A stretch of 62,732 nt of DNA. It comes from UBA10438 sp964432155 (GTDB lineage: Bacteria > Bacteroidota > Ignavibacteria > Kapaibacteriales > Kapaibacteriaceae). Positions 33,641-43,674 of the stretch are shown here, in pieces. The notes below the pieces were generated by a model. That model did not search any database. It was not told the origin of the DNA and was given only the letters and a program-made list of their open reading frames with translations. Where the stretch lies: positions 1 to 62,732 of the forward strand of contig CAYSMF010000013.1 of NCBI GenBank assembly GCA_964432155.1, given 5' to 3'. The position numbers and the translations under genes were made by a program. Position 1 is the first letter of the stretch, and each line of letters begins with the position of its first letter.

Positions 33641-35122
33641 CTAGAAGCGCAGACGCATCATTCCGACGGCGAGTGACATCACCGGCTGCTTTGCGGCGAG
33701 GTATGTCACGACGTCGCGCGAGCTCACGCCCATTTCCCATGTTCCTCCGAAGAAGGAGAACATCACGGAGACAGGGACGAACACGCCCATGGTGCCGCCC
33801 CATCCAACGCCTGTGCCCAGTTTGATCCACGTAACCGGACGGAAGTCGATGCCTGCGCTCACAAGTGGCTGCTCGAGCGCACCGGCAGATCGATTGATCG
33901 ATGCAATCACATCAAGTCCGATACGCGTCCGGTAGTTGACGAAGTACGATGCGCCGAACTTCGCACGCGTTGGCAGTTCTGTCGCTGCCGTCTGCAAACC
34001 ACCCCACTTGAAGAAGCCACCTTCGCCCGTGATGAGCTGAGCTTCGTTGAAGATGTTATAGTTGTTGAATCCACCACTCGAAAGTCCATTGAGGATCGTG
34101 TCGCCGGCTGTGAAGACATTGCCATCAAAGGTCATCTTGCCAAGGTCGATCATCGATGCGCTCAGCGTCAGATCGCCAAGCTCAAGTGTTGCACCGATAT
34201 CCATGCCCCAGCCAAGGCCAACAGGGGAGAGCGAACTTCCCGGGATGTACGACGGCGTGGTGGCGTTTCCGTAATTAATGCCGAAGTACGGACTCAGCGC
34301 GCTGCGAGCTGCGAAGTTTGTACCGTCGGCCCGAGCATCAAGGTAGGCGAATGCTTCGAGCGCCTTTGCGGTAACGCCCGCATAGAACTTCACGTGACGG
34401 AAGTTCAACAAGCGCACGCCATACGTTGCGGCATACTCGCGGTACCACACCATCGAAAGCATGGTGCCATTGAACAGCTCAGAGTACCGCTTCGGTTGTT
34501 TCGCAAAGCCGACAGTATCGCCGCGCCAATTCACAACGAGCGAATCGAAGTACGTTGCACGACGTCCCTCGAAGATGATCGATGCGGCCTCGTTGTTGAG
34601 CACAAAGTTGCCCGAGCCCCGTTCGCGCACCGTGAGGGCAAGTCCACCAAAGCCCTGCGATTGAAACGACAAACCAAACAGGATCATGTCGGCATTGAAT
34701 CGAATGCCATTGCCGCTAAATGCGTTCGCCGCGGCAACCTTTTGTTCCTGCGTGAACTTCACGCCCCCTTGCTGGAGGATCACGTCGAGCAATCCATCTT
34801 TTGAGAGCGCATTGCTGTGCACCGATGCGCCTCCCTCGAGAATCGTGAATGCCCAATCTTTTCGTCGGCGCGACACACCACTTTCAAGGGGCTCAGCAAG
34901 CGTGAAGATCTCGGTCTCAGGCACGAAGCCAAGGTTGGCAGGGTTGATACCTACGCATTGATAATCAGTGGCCGTAGTCGAGAGAAATGCGGCATGACCG
35001 ATGCGAGCGAAATCACTCGATTCCGATTGCGCATGAGCAAGCATGCCTGTGCACCAGAACATGCACAGCGCAACGACGGCACGAGCGTGCAGCGTTATGC
35101 GCGGCGAACGCGATCGATCCAT
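33641..35122 (-). CDS. Outer-membrane beta-barrel protein (DUF5723-like)
   Basis: A 493-residue protein with a signal peptide (hydrophobic stretch about 13-30, cut after LAHAQ), an N-terminal motif DYQCVGINPANLGF and alternating beta strands ending in phenylalanine (MMRLRF), the outer-membrane barrel signature. Similar barrels occur in Bacteroidota and are listed as DUF5723. The start at 35122 overlaps the Gfo/Idh gene by 28 bp. It may transport a molecule or serve as a structural barrel. The family assignment is from recall and is moderate. Confidence 0.75.
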   Translation of the reverse strand: MDRSRSPRITLHARAVVALCMFWCTGMLAHAQSESSDFARIGHAAFLSTTATDYQCVGINPANLGFVPETEIFTLAEPLESGVSRRRKDWAFTILEGGASVHSNALSKDGLLDVILQQGGVKFTQEQKVAAANAFSGNGIRFNADMILFGLSFQSQGFGGLALTVRERGSGNFVLNNEAASIIFEGRRATYFDSLVVNWRGDTVGFAKQPKRYSELFNGTMLSMVWYREYAATYGVRLLNFRHVKFYAGVTAKALEAFAYLDARADGTNFAARSALSPYFGINYGNATTPSYIPGSSLSPVGLGWGMDIGATLELGDLTLSASMIDLGKMTFDGNVFTAGDTILNGLSSGGFNNYNIFNEAQLITGEGGFFKWGGLQTAATELPTRAKFGASYFVNYRTRIGLDVIASINRSAGALEQPLVSAGIDFRPVTWIKLGTGVGWGGTMGVFVPVSVMFSFFGGTWEMGVSSRDVVTYLAAKQPVMSLAVGMMRLRF

Positions 35123-36078
35123 TCAGCTATCCGGATTGCTTGTGCACCGTCATCAAGGGTAACAGCAGCATCCGAACCAGTGGTGATACTCGTAAGGAAC
35201 GCGCGTTGTTCTTCAGCGATTGCGTTTACGGCTTCGACATGTGGTGTATCGAAGACGATCATTTTGTCGCCGTGTTCAGTATTGACGGTGCCAAGGGGCA
35301 CCTGATGCGATGGCTCCATTTGTGTCGAGTCGATCAAGCGGTAGAGCTCTACAGTACCTGCGGCCAAATCGAGCGACACGTAACTGTCGCGCTGGAACAC
35401 GCGAAGCTTGCGCATTGGCTTTGCCGAAATCCGCGAAGCGGTGATGTTGGCAACGCATCCATTGGCAAAGGTCAGTCGTGCATTGCAGATATCTGGCGTA
35501 GCGGTAAGCACCGCAACTCCGGTTGCTTGCACGTCGACAACCTCGCTCTTCGTCATCCACAACAGCAGGTCTATGTCGTGAATCATCAGATCGTGAATCA
35601 CACTCACGTCAATCGCGCGTGGCTTGAAGGTGGCCAGACGGTGTGCTTCAATGAAAACTGGCTCGATAGCGTATCCTGCCAGTGCGCGCACAGCTGGATT
35701 AAAGCGCTCGACATGTCCAACTTGAATGATGCGATTCAGCGTCCGCGCATGGTCTCGCAGTGCAACGGCCTCGCCATAGGTTGCCGTCACAGGCTTTTCG
35801 ATGAAGCAATGAAACCCGCGGTCGAGGCATGCCGTTGCAAGCTCGAAGTGCAGCGATGTTGGTGCAGCAATGATCACGGCATCAACATCAGGCATGGTAT
35901 CGATTGATGGATACCACGTGGCACCATGTTCGGTGGCCACCGCGCTCCCACGGACCTGATCGGGATCGACGATGCCGACAAGTGTTACGTCGGATTGCTG
36001 TGCCGCAAGACGTGCATGAATAGAACCGAGGTGACCTGATCCAATGACGGAGATTCGCATGTGCGAATCTACGATCAT
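35095..36078 (-). CDS. Gfo/Idh/MocA-family NAD(P)-dependent oxidoreductase
   Basis: A 327-residue oxidoreductase: a Rossmann motif ISVIGSGHLGSIHARL, EKPVTATYGEA (catalytic-lysine EKP motif), GHVERFNPAVRAL and HDLMIHDIDLLLWM. The last two segments resemble the UDP-GlcNAc 3-dehydrogenase (GnnA) subgroup that supplies diamino-sugar lipid A, but no GnnB aminotransferase or lpx gene is near. The start at 36078 forms ATGA with the recombinase stop; ATG at 36060 is possible and sits in a GATTCGC/GCGAATC inverted repeat. The membrane-envelope context (barrel gene next) fits a sugar-modification role. Confidence 0.9.
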   Translation of the reverse strand: MIVDSHMRISVIGSGHLGSIHARLAAQQSDVTLVGIVDPDQVRGSAVATEHGATWYPSIDTMPDVDAVIIAAPTSLHFELATACLDRGFHCFIEKPVTATYGEAVALRDHARTLNRIIQVGHVERFNPAVRALAGYAIEPVFIEAHRLATFKPRAIDVSVIHDLMIHDIDLLLWMTKSEVVDVQATGVAVLTATPDICNARLTFANGCVANITASRISAKPMRKLRVFQRDSYVSLDLAAGTVELYRLIDSTQMEPSHQVPLGTVNTEHGDKMIVFDTPHVEAVNAIAEEQRAFLTSITTGSDAAVTLDDGAQAIRIAEWIDRVRRA

Positions 36079-36986
36079 TTCGTGCTCCGCCGCGATCGAG
36101 GGTGTGCCTGTTTATAGGCGTCTTTGAGCCGCTCCACACTGACGTGCGTATATACTTGCGTGGTCGACAGGGAAGAGTGTCCGAGCATGTCACTCACGGC
36201 TGAAAGATCCGCACCATTGTCGAGCAAGTGTGTGGCAAAGGAGTGTCGCAGGATGTGTGGACTCTTGCGATCGGCTTCGGTGACAGGACCAAGGGCTCTG
36301 CGAACGATCCGCCACGCGCTCACGCCAGTGAGACGTTTACCACGGTCGCCAAGAAAGAGCGCAGTTTCAGTTGCCTCGGGATTGAGCTCTGCCCGGCGCA
36401 GGACATATGCATCAATGCTGTCGAGCGTTTCGCGCGTGACCGGCACGATGCGCTCCTTCGAGCGCTTACCGAGCACCCGCACGGTGCGCTGGCTTGCATC
36501 GATATCACCAATGTTGAGTTGCAGTGCTTCGGAGATACGCAGACCCGAGCCATAGAGAAGCTCGCACAATGCGCGATCACGCAGACCCTGCACGCGCTCT
36601 GTGTCAAACGTCTCCCAAAGTGACGTTGCTTCGTGCTCCTGCAGAAACGATGGCAACTTCCTGTCGATCTTCGGGGATCGTAGGAGCGCTGCGGGGTTCT
36701 TCTCGATGATGCCCGACCGAACGAGGAAACGGTACAAGCTCCGCACGGCTGCCAGCTTCATCCGTAACGACCGCTTTTCGAGTCCGCGATCATGCAGCCA
36801 GCCAAGGAACGGACGTATGTCGGCCTCGGTCACGTCCTCGACGTTGGGAAGCGTACCCCATGACTCTTCGAGAAACCGCTGGAATTGCGTGAGGGCGCCC
36901 TCGTAGGCTACGATTGTGTGCGCACTGGCACTCTTTTCCACCTCGAGTGCCGTGAGATACATTCGGACGGCTTCTGCGAACTCCAT
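36075..36986 (-). CDS. Tyrosine site-specific recombinase, XerC/XerD family
   Basis: A 303-residue recombinase of standard Xer length. N-terminal core-binding domain at about 1-95; catalytic residues R150, K174, H244-x-x-R247, H270 and Y279 are all present (GLRISEAL, HILRHSFATH, GHSSLSTTQVYTHV). It most likely resolves chromosome dimers at dif, as XerC or XerD; which one cannot be told from one copy. No integration site or mobile element surrounds it. It precedes the Gfo/Idh gene with an ATGA overlap, an operon not obviously functional. Confidence 0.93.
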   Translation of the reverse strand: MEFAEAVRMYLTALEVEKSASAHTIVAYEGALTQFQRFLEESWGTLPNVEDVTEADIRPFLGWLHDRGLEKRSLRMKLAAVRSLYRFLVRSGIIEKNPAALLRSPKIDRKLPSFLQEHEATSLWETFDTERVQGLRDRALCELLYGSGLRISEALQLNIGDIDASQRTVRVLGKRSKERIVPVTRETLDSIDAYVLRRAELNPEATETALFLGDRGKRLTGVSAWRIVRRALGPVTEADRKSPHILRHSFATHLLDNGADLSAVSDMLGHSSLSTTQVYTHVSVERLKDAYKQAHPRSRRSTK

Positions 36987-37000
36987 GCAGCAACATACGG

Positions 37001-37008
37001 TATATTCG
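37001..37008 (+). promoter_or_regulatory. Candidate -7 element TATATTCG of the aldehyde dehydrogenase gene
   Basis: One base from TAnnTTTG, 19 bases before the ATG at 37028, in the 41-bp gap with the divergent xer gene. Confidence 0.45.
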
Positions 37009-37027
37009 CAAGTTCAAGGGAATCATC

Positions 37028-38470
37028 ATGTTGCATATCAGAAACTACATCGGCGGACACTATCACGACCCCGTCGAAGGTGGGTGGATTGACAACGTCA
37101 ATCCTGCTACCGGCGAAGTGTATTCATCCATTGCACGAAGCACGGCTGCCGACGTCGAACTCGCCGTAACAGCTGCGCGCCAGGCGTTCCCTGTATGGTC
37201 GGCGCTGACAGCGAAACGACGCTCGGAAATCCTCATGGCCATCTCGCGTGGAATCGCCGCGCATCTCGATGATCTGGCGCTCGCCGAATCGAATGATCAA
37301 GGGAAGCCCCTTTCCCTTGCCAGGAGTGTCGACATTCCTCGTGCGATCGATAACATGGCATTCTTTGCCACCGAGATCTTGCATACGCACACCGAGGCGT
37401 ATCAAACCGATCAGCATGTGATGAACTACGTCACACGCTCGCCGCTTGGTGTGGTTGGTTGTATCTCGCCGTGGAATCTGCCGCTCTACCTGTTCACGTG
37501 GAAGATCGCTCCTGCGCTCGCAGCCGGTAATACGGCGGTTGCAAAGCCAAGCGAGCTTACGCCGATGACGGCGTTTCTGCTCGGACAGATCTGTACTGAT
37601 GCAGGTTTGCCTCCTGGAGTGCTCAACATCGTGCATGGCTACGGTGGTGAAGTTGGTGCAGCGATTGTTGAACATCCGATGATCAAGGCGATATCGTTCA
37701 CGGGTGGAACAGCGACAGGCGCAACGATTGCGCGTACGGCTGCCCCGATGTTCAAGAAGCTGAGCTTAGAGCTCGGTGGAAAGAACCCAACCATCGTGTA
37801 CGACGATGTCGATGTAGCGCATGTGGCTCGACATGTAGCACGCGCAGCGTTTACCAACCAGGGAGAAATCTGTCTGTGTGGTTCGCGCATCTTCGTGCAG
37901 CGCGGCATCTACGATGCATTCCGTGATGCACTCGTGCACGAGGTGGCGGCATTCACGCCGGGTGATCCGCTTGCCGAAGGCACGCGCCTCGGTGCACTCG
38001 TCAATGAAGCACACATGCACAAGGTGCTGTCGTACATCGAGCTCGCGCGCGAAGAGGGTGGAACGATTCTCTGTGGTGGATCGCGTGTACATCTCGACGG
38101 ACGGTGCGCGAATGGATTCTTCGTTGCTCCCACGCTGATTGAAGGTCTCGACGCCGCATGCCGCGTCAATCAAGAAGAGATCTTTGGTCCTGTCGCTACG
38201 CTGATCCCATTCGATACGGAAGATGATGCGCTCGCGATGGCCAATGGAATAGCGTACGGACTCGCCGCATCGGTGTGGACGAATTCACTGCAGCGTGCCC
38301 ATCGCACAGCGAACCGACTCGAGAGTGGGATCGTATGGGTGAACACATGGCTTAACCGTGATCTCCGCACACCGTTCGGTGGCGTCAAGCAGAGCGGCGT
38401 TGGACGTGAGGGGGGCATCGAAGCACTCCGATTCTTTACCGAACCAAAGAACATTTGTATTCAGGTGTAA
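37028..38470 (+). CDS. Aldehyde dehydrogenase, probably 2-aminomuconate semialdehyde dehydrogenase
   Basis: A 480-residue NAD-dependent enzyme. The catalytic cysteine lies in NQGEICLCGSR and the general base in LSLELGGKNP. The N-terminus RNYIGGHYHDPVEGGW and the ISPWNLPLYLFTWKIAPAL stretch resemble the 2-hydroxymuconate/2-aminomuconate semialdehyde group. The next gene is a RidA protein of the 2-aminomuconate deaminase type, 4 bp away. That pair fits the lower kynurenine or aminophenol pathway. Other pathway genes are not in this window, so the substrate remains inferred. Confidence 0.88.
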   Translation: MLHIRNYIGGHYHDPVEGGWIDNVNPATGEVYSSIARSTAADVELAVTAARQAFPVWSALTAKRRSEILMAISRGIAAHLDDLALAESNDQGKPLSLARSVDIPRAIDNMAFFATEILHTHTEAYQTDQHVMNYVTRSPLGVVGCISPWNLPLYLFTWKIAPALAAGNTAVAKPSELTPMTAFLLGQICTDAGLPPGVLNIVHGYGGEVGAAIVEHPMIKAISFTGGTATGATIARTAAPMFKKLSLELGGKNPTIVYDDVDVAHVARHVARAAFTNQGEICLCGSRIFVQRGIYDAFRDALVHEVAAFTPGDPLAEGTRLGALVNEAHMHKVLSYIELAREEGGTILCGGSRVHLDGRCANGFFVAPTLIEGLDAACRVNQEEIFGPVATLIPFDTEDDALAMANGIAYGLAASVWTNSLQRAHRTANRLESGIVWVNTWLNRDLRTPFGGVKQSGVGREGGIEALRFFTEPKNICIQV

Positions 38471-38474
38471 TCGC

Positions 38475-38891
38475 ATGGACAAGATCATCATCAATTCAGA
38501 TCGTGCACCAGAGCCAGTAGGCGCCTACCCACATGCACGACGTGTTGGCAATCTGTTGTTTCTCAGTGGTGTTGGCCCGCGCGAGCGTGGAACGCGTGTC
38601 ATCCCTGGTGTGACGCTCAACGATGACGGAACCGTGCGTGAGTACGACATCGAAGCACAGACGTTGAGTGTGTTCCGCAACATCCGCTACATCATCGAGG
38701 ATGCTGGTTCATCATGGGATCAGATCGTTGATGTGCAGGTATTCCTGACGAACATGAAGAAGGACTTCCCGGTGTTCAATCGTCTCTACGCCGAGCACTT
38801 TGCCGGCGTGCATGCATGTCGCACAACGATTGAGATCGGCGCATTGCCGACGCCGATTGCTGTTGAACTCAAAGTCATTGCAACGATATGA
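38475..38891 (+). CDS. RidA/YjgF-family protein, likely 2-aminomuconate deaminase
   Basis: A 138-residue protein. GAYPHARRVGNLLFLSGVGP, IPGVTLNDDG and DIEAQTLSVFRNIRYIIEDA are the pattern of the aminomuconate deaminase branch of RidA proteins. The C-terminal CRTTIEIGALPTPIAVELK carries the substrate-binding Arg. The start at 38475 is the first ATG giving the family N-terminus; the longer frame lies in the ALDH gene. It overlaps the giant gene by ATGA. It would convert 2-aminomuconate to 4-oxalocrotonate. Confidence 0.88.
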   Translation: MDKIIINSDRAPEPVGAYPHARRVGNLLFLSGVGPRERGTRVIPGVTLNDDGTVREYDIEAQTLSVFRNIRYIIEDAGSSWDQIVDVQVFLTNMKKDFPVFNRLYAEHFAGVHACRTTIEIGALPTPIAVELKVIATI

Positions 38892-41800
38892 TGCATCGTT
38901 TCTTCCTGTGCCTTGCCGTCGCGCTTGCATGGGTGCTGTCGGCACCGTCCGTGTACGCACAGCCACAGATTGCGTATCTCCTGCCCGATATCGGAACACC
39001 GCGATTTTCGACCTACGTGGAATTCGTTGCACCTGTGACGGCGCGTGGGAGTTTCGGTGCCGACCGTGTGTGGCTGAACAATCCGGGAGACGACGTTCGT
39101 ATCGTGTGTGATCGCGCAAGCGATTCAACGCGCGTGACGTTTGGTCCGCTCGTTGTGAGTTGGGACGGACGCCTGGTTTCGACACATGCCTTTGTGCATC
39201 CGACAGTAACGCCGAACAGCAGCGATTGGGAAGCTCTCCGTTCCGAGTTCCGCATTCCGGTCAAGGTCGTTGTCAACGGACGTGCATCGAACATCGACAC
39301 GTTCTACATTGTACAACCATGGAAGCTCGGAAACGTCACGGCAGATCCAGGACGTATCCTCGGCGAAGGAACCCTCGGTAAGCGCTCGCGTCGCGGTGCC
39401 ATGATCGTTGACTCGCTCATTCTACCTGGTGGTGAAACCTACAACGTGTCATTGCGCGATCCTGATTCGCGCACGCCAGGCAATCAAGCATACTTGCCAT
39501 TTGCACTGCTTTCACCATCGACGATTCGTGGCGTTGGTACGGTCGACATCAGCGTGAGTGCCAGCGGCAGTGATGGTGGACCGGGAGGTGGCGGAGGCGC
39601 AGGTGAGTACGAAAACTCTCTGGCAACATCAGGCGGAACAGAGGGTGGTGCCGGATATTCAGGTGGTGGGCCAGGCGGTGTCAACAGCACGTTTGGTAAT
39701 CGTCGTCAAAAGCCTGGTGTTGGTTCGGGCGAAGAGGTACCACGCGATAATGGGAACACACGCGGATCGAAATCACTGAATGGCGTACCAGGTGGTGAAT
39801 CCACAACATCGTACGAGAACGCAGGTGGTGGAACAGGTCATCCATTCGGACAGAGTGGAACCGGATGCGACAATCGAAACACATGCTCTCCCGTTGGAGC
39901 CCATGGCGGCGGATCGGGTTCACAGGAGAGTAAGCGTGGCGGTGGTGGTGGATACGGAGAAGATGGCGGTGATGAAACGGGCACAACCAACGGCGGCAAT
40001 GCGCATGGCAACATTGTCATCGTGCCGCTGGCAGGGGGCTCGGGTGGCGCTGGCGGAAATCCTGATCTGTTCAACCGCGCAAGCGGTGGCGGTGGAGGGG
40101 GCGGTGCGATTTCTATTCATGCAAACTTCCTGAGTAGCCTCAACATTTCTGCGCGTGGCGCTATGCCTGCACGACGCACGGTACTTGGTGGTGGTGGATC
40201 GGGCGGTGGCGTGATCGCCGGTGGTCGACTCGACAACCCTCGTCCGACAGACGCCGTGACATGGCAGATAACAGGTGCTTCGGATGCAAATCCGAATCCA
40301 GCGGCTCGCATGATGTCAGGTGGACGTGGACGTGCGCGCTATGATGGCGCTGTTCCGCTCAACCTTGGCGTGATGGTCGGTCCGATGACGGACACTTCAA
40401 CCAATGCGTTGCGAACACACTTGCTCACCGGACAAGGCAACGGAAACGATCTCCAGATTTACATCAAGCCCGAGAATGGTCCATGGCAGCGAGGTCCGCT
40501 CGTCAGCGGGTATCGTATTAATGAATCTGGTTTCTGGCGTCAAGAAATCACATGGCCAGGACGCGACACGCTGTACTACGTCGCAATCGGTATGGCAATG
40601 CCAACCACCGGAGCTGGCGAGTATACAGCTGTGCCGGAGATGATCTTTTCGCAGTCGGCGTGGAACATCATTCGCATTTATGGTCCACCCGTGATCAACG
40701 GTACAACGTCGATCGATCTCGGAGCATATGTGTGTCCGGGCGACGAACTCCGTGATTCAGTGTGGGTAAAGAACGTCGGTGAATCTCCGCTTGTGATCTC
40801 GCAGGCAACATTCTCTGGCGCAGGGGGCTTCCGTCTGGTGTCGCCACAACTTCCTGATACGATCAAGCCGTACGACTCGACAGCATACGTTGTGGCCTTT
40901 GCGCCCCTTGCCGGACAGTCGGGAAGTGTCGTAACACAGCTGCAGCTCCAACACAACGACACAGCAGCATCATCTGCGCGACCGTTTCGTATCAACGTGC
41001 GCGTTGATGTTCGCCCGTACGACTTCACATACGCTGTTGCCGGTGTGAAGCGTGACACGTTCGACGTAGGCGTGGTGTGTGTCGGACGCGAGGTGAGTCT
41101 GTCGGTGACGGTTGCAAATGAGGGCGCATCGGCAATGCGTATTGAGCGCACGGTGTCGACCTCTCCAGCATTGGTCACCATTATTGGTGGGGCATTCGCA
41201 GATCTTCCAGCGAGGACAGGGAACGTATCGTTTGTGATGAAGTTCCGTGGTCGTTCGCGCGGCGTGTATCTCGTACCAGTGCTCCTCTACACGGCGCAGT
41301 GTCCGCGTCCTGATACCGTATGGTTCCGTGCTGATGTGCGCGAATCAAACCTCACGCTCGTTGGCACCGGACAGTTCGGGTTGGTTCGTGTTGGTGATCG
41401 CCCTGAGCTTACGTTTGAAGTTCGTAACGACGGAAGCGACAATGCCCGTATCGCGTCGTTGCCAGCGATCCCAGCTGGTCAGCCGTTCCGCGTTGTTCGC
41501 GTCGATCCGCCGCTACCTGCAGTGCTTGCACCCGGTGCATCACTGCGCATCACCTATGCATTCGAGCCGAGTGTTGATGGCGACTATGCATACACCGTTC
41601 GTATTGCGTCGGATTCCACCAACGGCAGCTGTCCAACTACACTCGTAGCCGTTCTCGCAGGTTCGGCACGTGGTGCAAGCATCACGTTGTCGCAACCTTC
41701 AGTGTCATTCGATACCGTATCAAGTTGCAATAGCAGCGTTGATAGCGTCGTTGTTACGAACACCGGGTCGACATCAGTGACGCTTCTGTATCCAGCATCA

Positions 41801-43666
41801 CTGAACGGACTCGACCAAGCGTCATTCCGCATCGTGCGTCAACCTCTGAATGATGTTGATCTTGCTCCTGGCGCGTCGGCGACGTACGTCGTGTTGATGG
41901 ATGGGTCAACAGCACCAGATGGACTGAAGTCAGCGATCCTTAGCATTCGTACAAGCGATACAAAGTTGGCCACGCTGAATGTTCCACTGAGCGGATATCG
42001 TGCATCAGCCAACCTCGTTGGTCCTCGCGTTATCGATCTCGGGTTGCTTGAAGTTGGTACTCAAGGACAGGCACAGCGATCGTATAAGAATGCGTCGGCC
42101 CTTGCAGCATCAGGAACGATTGCGCCAAGCGCTGGTTCGACCTCGACGACAGCAACACCACCAACGTTTGCCCTCGCAAGCGGCGACTCAACGGATATCA
42201 CCGTTACGCTCCAGGCACGGAACGAAGGTGCAATTGAGGATACGGTCCTTGTTGTACTGACGCAACCTTGCGCAGATACCGTTGTTGTGCTGGTGCGTGC
42301 AGTTGGGTTCTCTCGATCGATCAGTGTTGCATCAATCATCGACATGGGGATTGTTGCCGAGTGCGCGTTTGGGCGCGATAGCATTGTCTACACAAACACG
42401 CAATCTGTTCCACTCACACTTCGTACAGCTACGGTCACAGGGCCAGATGCACCAGTGTTCAGGCTCGAGAATCGAATCGCTCTCGAGGGTGCAGTGCTTC
42501 AACCCGGGCAGTCATTCACACTGTTTGTGATCTTTGATGCACGCTCGTCGACGGATGGTCGCAAGCAAGCGAATGTGGTGGTAACGGCGAGCATCGCCGG
42601 TGGTGATCTCACAGTTGTCACCGAGCTCAAGGGTGAGCGCCGCATGTTGCTCGCTACGACTCCTGATCGTGTCGTGTTCGGTACCATCAGCGTCGGCAAT
42701 TCCTCGACGCAACGATTGACCGTACAGAACGTGGGTGCCCAGAGTGCGCGCATATCAAGCATTGCATTGCAGGGAACAAGCGGTGGTGCGATAACCATTG
42801 CACCGTCGCAGCAAGCGCCGTTTGTTCTTGCAGATCGCGCATCGGTTGATATTGATGTAACGTTTGCACCTCTCGTGCAACAGCCGTATGTCGATACGTT
42901 GTTGGTGACATTCGACTCACCGTGCAACGACACGCGGCGCATCCCGATCACAGGAATTGGTCAGCTGAACATCGAAGTTCTTCTCGAAATGCCCAACGAC
43001 ACCGTCGATCCTGCGGCACGCGACTATGCATTGCCAATTGCGGTGCGTCGTGTGAGTGGAGATCAAAACCTAACGGGTGGTACGCTGATCCTGCGCGTTG
43101 AATACAACACGGAGACGTTTGTAGCACAGCGCGTTGCTGGAGGTACAATTCGCTCAAATACGACGCAGTCGGGCGTCACCAGTCTGGAACTCGAAGTTCC
43201 TGGCATTAGCGTTACCGATTCACGAAGTGTCGTTACGTCGATCATTGGCGATATGACCCTCGGATCGATCGGATCGACACCTCTTCGGGTTGTCGAGGCA
43301 CGGATCGAGACTCCTGCGTTTGCACCAATTGTTCGGCCGATTGATGGATCTCTCACACTCGCCATTTGTCGAGAGGGTGGCGATCGATTCGTCACGCGTG
43401 CAGGTAGGTTGGCAATGCGCATCGTCCCAAATCCATCGAGTGAATCCGCAGAGATTGTTGCCGAGGTGTTTGAAGCCGGTGTACATACGATCTCTGTGGT
43501 GTCGCTGACAGGCGAGTGCATTGATGCGTGGAGTTTCATGCATCAACGCGGTGACGCACCGCATCGTGCTGTGCGTGACGTGCGGCAGTGGGCACCGGGT
43601 GCCTACTCAGTGATTCTCTCAACACCGACGCGCCGCCGCGTGGTACCACTATCCATTCTCCGATAA
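38888..43666 (+). CDS. Giant glycine-rich ASH-repeat surface protein with T9SS type A sorting domain
   Basis: A 1592-residue protein with a signal peptide (cut after SVYAQ). Residues about 225-450 are a glycine-rich, low-complexity stretch of GG- and GGxG runs with Ser/Asn/Thr. Residues about 590-1390 form a series of ASH (choice-of-anchor-D) repeats (for example LGAYVCPGDELRDSVWVKNV). A cohesin-like segment follows (about 1360-1490), then a C-terminal sorting domain (MRIVPNPSSESAEI to PGAYSVIL). It is likely an extended T9SS-exported surface fibre or adhesin. It is coupled by ATGA to the RidA gene; M at 38891 is an alternative start. Confidence 0.87.
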   Translation: MMHRFFLCLAVALAWVLSAPSVYAQPQIAYLLPDIGTPRFSTYVEFVAPVTARGSFGADRVWLNNPGDDVRIVCDRASDSTRVTFGPLVVSWDGRLVSTHAFVHPTVTPNSSDWEALRSEFRIPVKVVVNGRASNIDTFYIVQPWKLGNVTADPGRILGEGTLGKRSRRGAMIVDSLILPGGETYNVSLRDPDSRTPGNQAYLPFALLSPSTIRGVGTVDISVSASGSDGGPGGGGGAGEYENSLATSGGTEGGAGYSGGGPGGVNSTFGNRRQKPGVGSGEEVPRDNGNTRGSKSLNGVPGGESTTSYENAGGGTGHPFGQSGTGCDNRNTCSPVGAHGGGSGSQESKRGGGGGYGEDGGDETGTTNGGNAHGNIVIVPLAGGSGGAGGNPDLFNRASGGGGGGGAISIHANFLSSLNISARGAMPARRTVLGGGGSGGGVIAGGRLDNPRPTDAVTWQITGASDANPNPAARMMSGGRGRARYDGAVPLNLGVMVGPMTDTSTNALRTHLLTGQGNGNDLQIYIKPENGPWQRGPLVSGYRINESGFWRQEITWPGRDTLYYVAIGMAMPTTGAGEYTAVPEMIFSQSAWNIIRIYGPPVINGTTSIDLGAYVCPGDELRDSVWVKNVGESPLVISQATFSGAGGFRLVSPQLPDTIKPYDSTAYVVAFAPLAGQSGSVVTQLQLQHNDTAASSARPFRINVRVDVRPYDFTYAVAGVKRDTFDVGVVCVGREVSLSVTVANEGASAMRIERTVSTSPALVTIIGGAFADLPARTGNVSFVMKFRGRSRGVYLVPVLLYTAQCPRPDTVWFRADVRESNLTLVGTGQFGLVRVGDRPELTFEVRNDGSDNARIASLPAIPAGQPFRVVRVDPPLPAVLAPGASLRITYAFEPSVDGDYAYTVRIASDSTNGSCPTTLVAVLAGSARGASITLSQPSVSFDTVSSCNSSVDSVVVTNTGSTSVTLLYPASLNGLDQASFRIVRQPLNDVDLAPGASATYVVLMDGSTAPDGLKSAILSIRTSDTKLATLNVPLSGYRASANLVGPRVIDLGLLEVGTQGQAQRSYKNASALAASGTIAPSAGSTSTTATPPTFALASGDSTDITVTLQARNEGAIEDTVLVVLTQPCADTVVVLVRAVGFSRSISVASIIDMGIVAECAFGRDSIVYTNTQSVPLTLRTATVTGPDAPVFRLENRIALEGAVLQPGQSFTLFVIFDARSSTDGRKQANVVVTASIAGGDLTVVTELKGERRMLLATTPDRVVFGTISVGNSSTQRLTVQNVGAQSARISSIALQGTSGGAITIAPSQQAPFVLADRASVDIDVTFAPLVQQPYVDTLLVTFDSPCNDTRRIPITGIGQLNIEVLLEMPNDTVDPAARDYALPIAVRRVSGDQNLTGGTLILRVEYNTETFVAQRVAGGTIRSNTTQSGVTSLELEVPGISVTDSRSVVTSIIGDMTLGSIGSTPLRVVEARIETPAFAPIVRPIDGSLTLAICREGGDRFVTRAGRLAMRIVPNPSSESAEIVAEVFEAGVHTISVVSLTGECIDAWSFMHQRGDAPHRAVRDVRQWAPGAYSVILSTPTRRRVVPLSILR

Positions 43667-43674
43667 ATCCCGTG

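Noticed and set aside
36075..36986. An integrase marking an integrated element
   Set aside because: Length and residues match housekeeping Xer, and no att repeats, tRNA junction or cargo genes flank it.
39560..40230. Tandem DNA repeats in the glycine-rich region
   Set aside because: The codons for the glycines vary and no fixed repeat unit is seen; it is protein-level low complexity.
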